From positions 1-24,749 of the IMG/VR virus record IMGVR_UViG_3300030110_000852: 24,749 nt of DNA; one strand, written 5' to 3'. Position 1 is the stretch's first letter. Each line of letters starts with the position of its first letter. The translations under genes were made by a program, and so were the position numbers. The notes below the pieces were generated by a model. That model did no database searches. It saw nothing but the letters and a program-made list of their open reading frames with translations, and had not been told where the DNA came from. Positions 22,139 through 24,749 of the stretch are shown piece by piece. Source of the DNA: a virus.

Positions 22139-23752
22139 ATGGCTACACTAGCAGAACTACAATCAGAAGTATTTACGGGCGTAGGTGCAGGAGCGTCACT
22201 GATACCAGAAGCGGATATCTTCCTAGAGAGTTGCTCATTTGCCGCAAGTGACCACACAACAGTTACTATAGATGATTCAGATTTACAGAATACTCTAGTT
22301 CCTAATATATACGTTGGATGTATGGCAAAGATAGCAAATGCTGATTCGGCAACATTCGATGGTTTCTATCTCATAAAATCGAACACATCTAACACTATAA
22401 CATTCAATGAGACAGTAGGTGACGCAGATACCGATGATAACATCGATGTTACCATACTAGCATTTGGCGCACCGACACCTGCCCCTACTGTAGATGGAGA
22501 ACTCACACTTCTATCTGACAATTGGCTAGGTCTTGTGAATTCAATAACGCCACCTTCCGTAGACGTAGAGTTAGGACAACTAAATCTAGCCGTTGCAGGA
22601 AGCAGGAATTTCCAATACCAGTACAAGAAAGGAGAGACTGTTACTGGTGGTGCTATGGACATATCCATCAACAATGGCATGTGGCTATATTACGCATTAG
22701 GTAAGTACACCACTAGCGTTACTGGATATTCCATGTCTGGTACTTTAGGTACCCACACCGGGTTCGCTAGAGAAACGGACAATGGTAAACTATTCCGATT
22801 GATATCTGGTAAGGAGTTCCCACCTCTAGGTGAGACTAATACTAGTACTAGGCTAGAAACTGCTGACTTGGAGAGACGCTCTAGTGGCACTGGTAACTTA
22901 GTCTATACCTTCACAGAAGCAAACGGAGACTCTCTGCCTTCCTTCTCATTAGATGTCGCCTATGAGAAGTCGAACATTGCCGATGCAGACTACTATGTTG
23001 GGTCAGCAGGAACGAATACGGACACTAGTGATACTGATACAAACCATGCAGACATCTACTCTAGAATCTTCACTGGATGTCAGGTAAACAGTCTGACATT
23101 GAGTTTTGAGGAAGGGCAGGAACTCAGAGGAAGCCTAGACTTCGTTTCCAGAAGAGCCTTTGACTCACCAATAAATTACGCACCAAAGAGAAAGGTGAGA
23201 AGTGCGTCATCCATGTTCAACTATGGTGACAATGCTAGTGGCAGTGCCGCAACTGCTACAGACATAGAGCCGTATCTCTTCTCCGGCGGAGCAATCAAGA
23301 TATTCGGAAACACCGTGGCTAAGATAAAGTCAGGCTCAGTTGCGATAAACAACAACATCACACCTCAGAGGTTCATAGGGAATTACAGTAGACAAGTGAC
23401 CTCTCAACACATACCCGGTCAGAGAACCTACGAGATGTCATTCACGATGCTGATTACTGATACGCAACTCTGGAACAACCTGAGAGCGCAGGGAGAGACT
23501 ACTGGTAGCACTGCTTACAGTTCAGGTAATGCCGCTCCACATACAGGAAGACTGGAATTGAAGTTTGAGAAGTCTGCTACTGATTTCATCGAGTTGAAGT
23601 TTGAGGATTACATAATACAGGGGGTCACTGTTCCCTTCCCCGAAGACAAGGGACCATTAGAAGTGGAAGCCACTATATCCGCTAGAACTCTTAACACGGC
23701 AACTTATTCAGGCAATTGGGTAATACTTCACTCAAACACTGGTAGTGTATAG
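22139..23752 (+). CDS. Major tail tube protein with N-terminal inserted beta domain
   Basis: 537 residues from ATG 22139 (AGGGGG seven bases upstream; ATG 22133 would leave only one base of spacing). Tube proteins stack as hexamers around the DNA channel. The second half shows the usual pattern: LRGSLDFVSRRA, then FSGGAIKIFGNTVAKIKSGS, then NNITPQRFIGNYSRQ, and GQRTYEMSFTMLITD before a final strand-rich part. Residues about 30-115 (DDSDLQNTL, FDGFYLIKSNTSNTITFNET) look like a small added beta-barrel domain, which accounts for part of the extra length. No sheath gene is seen before it, so a siphovirus-type tail is likely. A hairpin follows the stop. Confidence 0.85.
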   Translation: MATLAELQSEVFTGVGAGASLIPEADIFLESCSFAASDHTTVTIDDSDLQNTLVPNIYVGCMAKIANADSATFDGFYLIKSNTSNTITFNETVGDADTDDNIDVTILAFGAPTPAPTVDGELTLLSDNWLGLVNSITPPSVDVELGQLNLAVAGSRNFQYQYKKGETVTGGAMDISINNGMWLYYALGKYTTSVTGYSMSGTLGTHTGFARETDNGKLFRLISGKEFPPLGETNTSTRLETADLERRSSGTGNLVYTFTEANGDSLPSFSLDVAYEKSNIADADYYVGSAGTNTDTSDTDTNHADIYSRIFTGCQVNSLTLSFEEGQELRGSLDFVSRRAFDSPINYAPKRKVRSASSMFNYGDNASGSAATATDIEPYLFSGGAIKIFGNTVAKIKSGSVAINNNITPQRFIGNYSRQVTSQHIPGQRTYEMSFTMLITDTQLWNNLRAQGETTGSTAYSSGNAAPHTGRLELKFEKSATDFIELKFEDYIIQGVTVPFPEDKGPLEVEATISARTLNTATYSGNWVILHSNTGSV

Positions 23753-23754
23753 GG

Positions 23755-23820
23755 GGTTCTCAAAGCAGGAGAACCGTTCTCAATTATTTTCCACCAACAC
23801 ACGTTTGTTTGTTTGTTGGT
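23755..23820 (+). terminator. Two hairpins in the spacer after the tail tube gene
   Basis: GGTTCTC (23755-23761) pairs with GAGAACC (23769-23775) around a 7-base loop and is followed by GTTCTCAATTATTTT, so it may end or attenuate transcription from the very highly expressed tube gene. A second stem pairs ACCAACA (23793-23799) with TGTTGGT (23814-23820); its loop contains a run of TTTG repeats. The AGGTGG ribosome site for the next gene (23828-23833) lies eight bases after the second stem, so folding could affect translation. Confidence 0.5.
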
Positions 23821-23839
23821 TTGATGTAGGTGGAAGAAA

Positions 23840-24193
23840 ATGACAAATGTAGTAAATGATAAGAGTAAGTTGTTTGCGAAAGCGAACACAGAATGTTTTG
23901 AAATAAAAGTGAACGCGGAATCTGATGAGGTTCTGAAAGTTTGGGTGAAGGAGCCTACTTGGTTACAAGTGGAGCAAGCCCTCTCTACTGTGATGGATAT
24001 GACACAGGAAGGGATGAACCTTGACCTGAACAAGATGTACAAGTACATGGCAGAGGAATTCATAGAGAAGACTGAGCCATCGTTGACAGCGATTGAGATA
24101 CTACAGTTGAGTCCATTCGTTGGTAATCAACTAAAGGAAATACTACCAAACCCGTTTGAGGAACTCATGGGTAGTGATAAGGGAAAAGCCTAG
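23840..24193 (+). CDS. Tail assembly chaperone, G-type (zero-frame product)
   Basis: 117 residues with AGGTGG six bases upstream. It has beta-rich and helical parts (FEIKVNAESDEVLKVWVKEP, then a helix TWLQVEQALSTVMDM) like lambda gpG relatives, which bind the tape measure protein and the tube protein during tail assembly and are absent from the virion. It lies between the tail tube and tape measure genes, as expected. It ends GSDKGKA just after a slippery heptamer, and a second frame continues as the T part. Confidence 0.82.
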   Translation: MTNVVNDKSKLFAKANTECFEIKVNAESDEVLKVWVKEPTWLQVEQALSTVMDMTQEGMNLDLNKMYKYMAEEFIEKTEPSLTAIEILQLSPFVGNQLKEILPNPFEELMGSDKGKA

Positions 24194-24396
24194 AAATTAG
24201 AAAGGGACTTCAAGGAAGAGCGATAAATCCAAGCACAATGATGGAGGTGACATTATATTCGTATTGTATGGCATTCAAGATAGACCCGAATATTGCGAAG
24301 CACACACCACTAGATTTTATGATGAACATGCTCTTGATACACTCAGAAGTAGAGGCAGAGAAGGCTAGACAGATAGAGAAGCAGACAAAGAAGTGA
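23840..24396 (+). CDS. G-T fusion tail assembly chaperone made by -1 frameshift
   Basis: If ribosomes slip at 24181-24187, codons 1-116 of the G part continue with 69 codons in the -1 frame from 24187, giving 185 residues and ending at TGA 24394. The T part reads SLEIRKGLQGRAINPSTMM, then AFKIDPNIAKHTPLDFMMNM, and a charged helix. The frame has no ribosome site of its own and is too short to be noticed alone, yet it is clearly coding. In lambda the G and GT ratio controls tail assembly, with the T part recruiting the tube protein. The tape measure gene starts five bases after the stop. Confidence 0.82.
24181..24187 (+). other. Programmed -1 ribosomal frameshift site GGGAAAA
   Basis: In the zero frame the bases read G GGA AAA, followed by GCC TAG. 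This is a canonical X XXY YYZ slippery heptamer in the right register, differing from the lambda G/T site (G GGA AAG) by one base. The -1 frame stays open to 24396. I do not see an obvious strong stem downstream. Confidence 0.82.
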
Positions 24397-24400
24397 TTGA

Positions 24401-24749
24401 ATGGTTGAGAATGTCGGTGCATTGACCAGTGCTATCGAACTACTCAATAAAGAAAGCGATTCTCTGGTTAATAGTTTTGGAAGGCTTGCAGATACCTCAA
24501 AAACATGGAACATAATCTCTAGATTGCTATCCGGTTCAGGGCTGTGGCAATTGCAGAATAGAGTCAGGGCTATAGGAAACGTAGTGAATCTATACAACAC
24601 CAACCTAGCGAAGACTCTAGAGAGGCAGATGGATGGAATAACATCTACAAAGAAAATGGCTGAAACAATAGCCGACCTTAAGGCAGAACAGGCCTCTCTA
24701 ATGAACTCAGAGTATTTTGATGCTTTAGAAAAGGGATTAATTGCTCAAG
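24401..24749 (+). CDS. Tape measure protein, N-terminal part (runs off window)
   Basis: 116 complete codons from ATG 24401 (GTGATTGA upstream) with no stop before the window end. The sequence is helical: SAIELLNKESDSLVNSFGRL, then TWNIISRLLSGSGLWQLQNR, then a heptad-rich region (RQMDGITSTKKMAETIADLK). This matches the start of tape measure proteins, whose length sets tail length. It directly follows the G/T chaperones, which is diagnostic of position. Confidence 0.78.
   Translation, partial: MVENVGALTSAIELLNKESDSLVNSFGRLADTSKTWNIISRLLSGSGLWQLQNRVRAIGNVVNLYNTNLAKTLERQMDGITSTKKMAETIADLKAEQASLMNSEYFDALEKGLIAQ

Noticed and set aside
23803-23816. TTTG tandem run as a possible microsatellite or origin
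   Set aside because: Only about three units; better explained as the loop of the hairpin before the chaperone gene.
1-24749. tRNA genes, CRISPR arrays, integrase or attachment sites
   Set aside because: No cloverleaf, spaced direct repeats or recombinase motif was found; spacers are too short to hold them.

Overview
The window is a densely packed, single-strand (+) stretch of a tailed double-stranded DNA virus (Caudoviricetes, HK97-fold capsid). It holds the head and tail morphogenesis genes from just upstream of the portal to the start of the tape measure protein. No tRNA, rRNA, CRISPR array, insertion sequence or integrase was seen. No gap without a gene exceeds about 90 bases. The three largest gaps (11291-11351, 14314-14388, 23753-23839) each hold a hairpin and/or a possible promoter. 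Host: arginine is mostly AGA/AGG, isoleucine is often ATA, and ribosome binding sites are of the GGTGAT / GGAGGTGA type. Together with the gene content this suits an archaeal, probably marine, host (a magrovirus-like virus of Poseidoniales is one guess). The host cannot be proven from this window.

Layout. (1) 2-1207: a truncated LAGLIDADG-type protein. (2) 1204-2314: four small proteins, three of them very basic, that share an N-terminal tryptophan tag. (3) 2314-3960: portal with two embedded zinc ribbons. (4) 3957-8676: nine mostly small charged proteins, five carrying the tag or a variant of it, including a 39-residue EF-hand/dockerin-like protein, plus one 888-residue protein of unknown function. 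(5) 8693-11290: a large ATP-dependent DNA ligase with extra N- and C-terminal domains, lying unusually inside the head operon. (6) 11352-13953: prohead protease with a nested scaffold start, then the major capsid protein. (7) 13963-15158: probable decoration proteins and a SAP-domain protein. (8) 15163-20266: an accessory island with two small membrane proteins, an Arf-like small GTPase, a zinc-binding protein, a Q/N/M-rich protein and a 784-residue acidic protein. (9) 20271-24749: connector, tail terminator, tail tube, tail assembly chaperones with a programmed -1 frameshift, and the start of the tape measure.

How the genes work together: portal, protease/scaffold and capsid protein build the prohead. 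The connector, terminator, tube, chaperones and tape measure build a long non-contractile (siphovirus-type) tail. The most striking pattern is a short peptide, M-x-W-[FQE]-x-[IVML]-L-K, at the extreme N-terminus of eight otherwise unrelated small proteins. A related W-[ED]-D-I-H motif sits at the C-terminus of the scaffold and of one small protein. I infer a capsid-targeting tag that loads cargo proteins into the prohead, possibly removed by the prohead protease. The second notable item is the Arf-type GTPase with its membrane-protein neighbours, placed between the capsid and connector genes.
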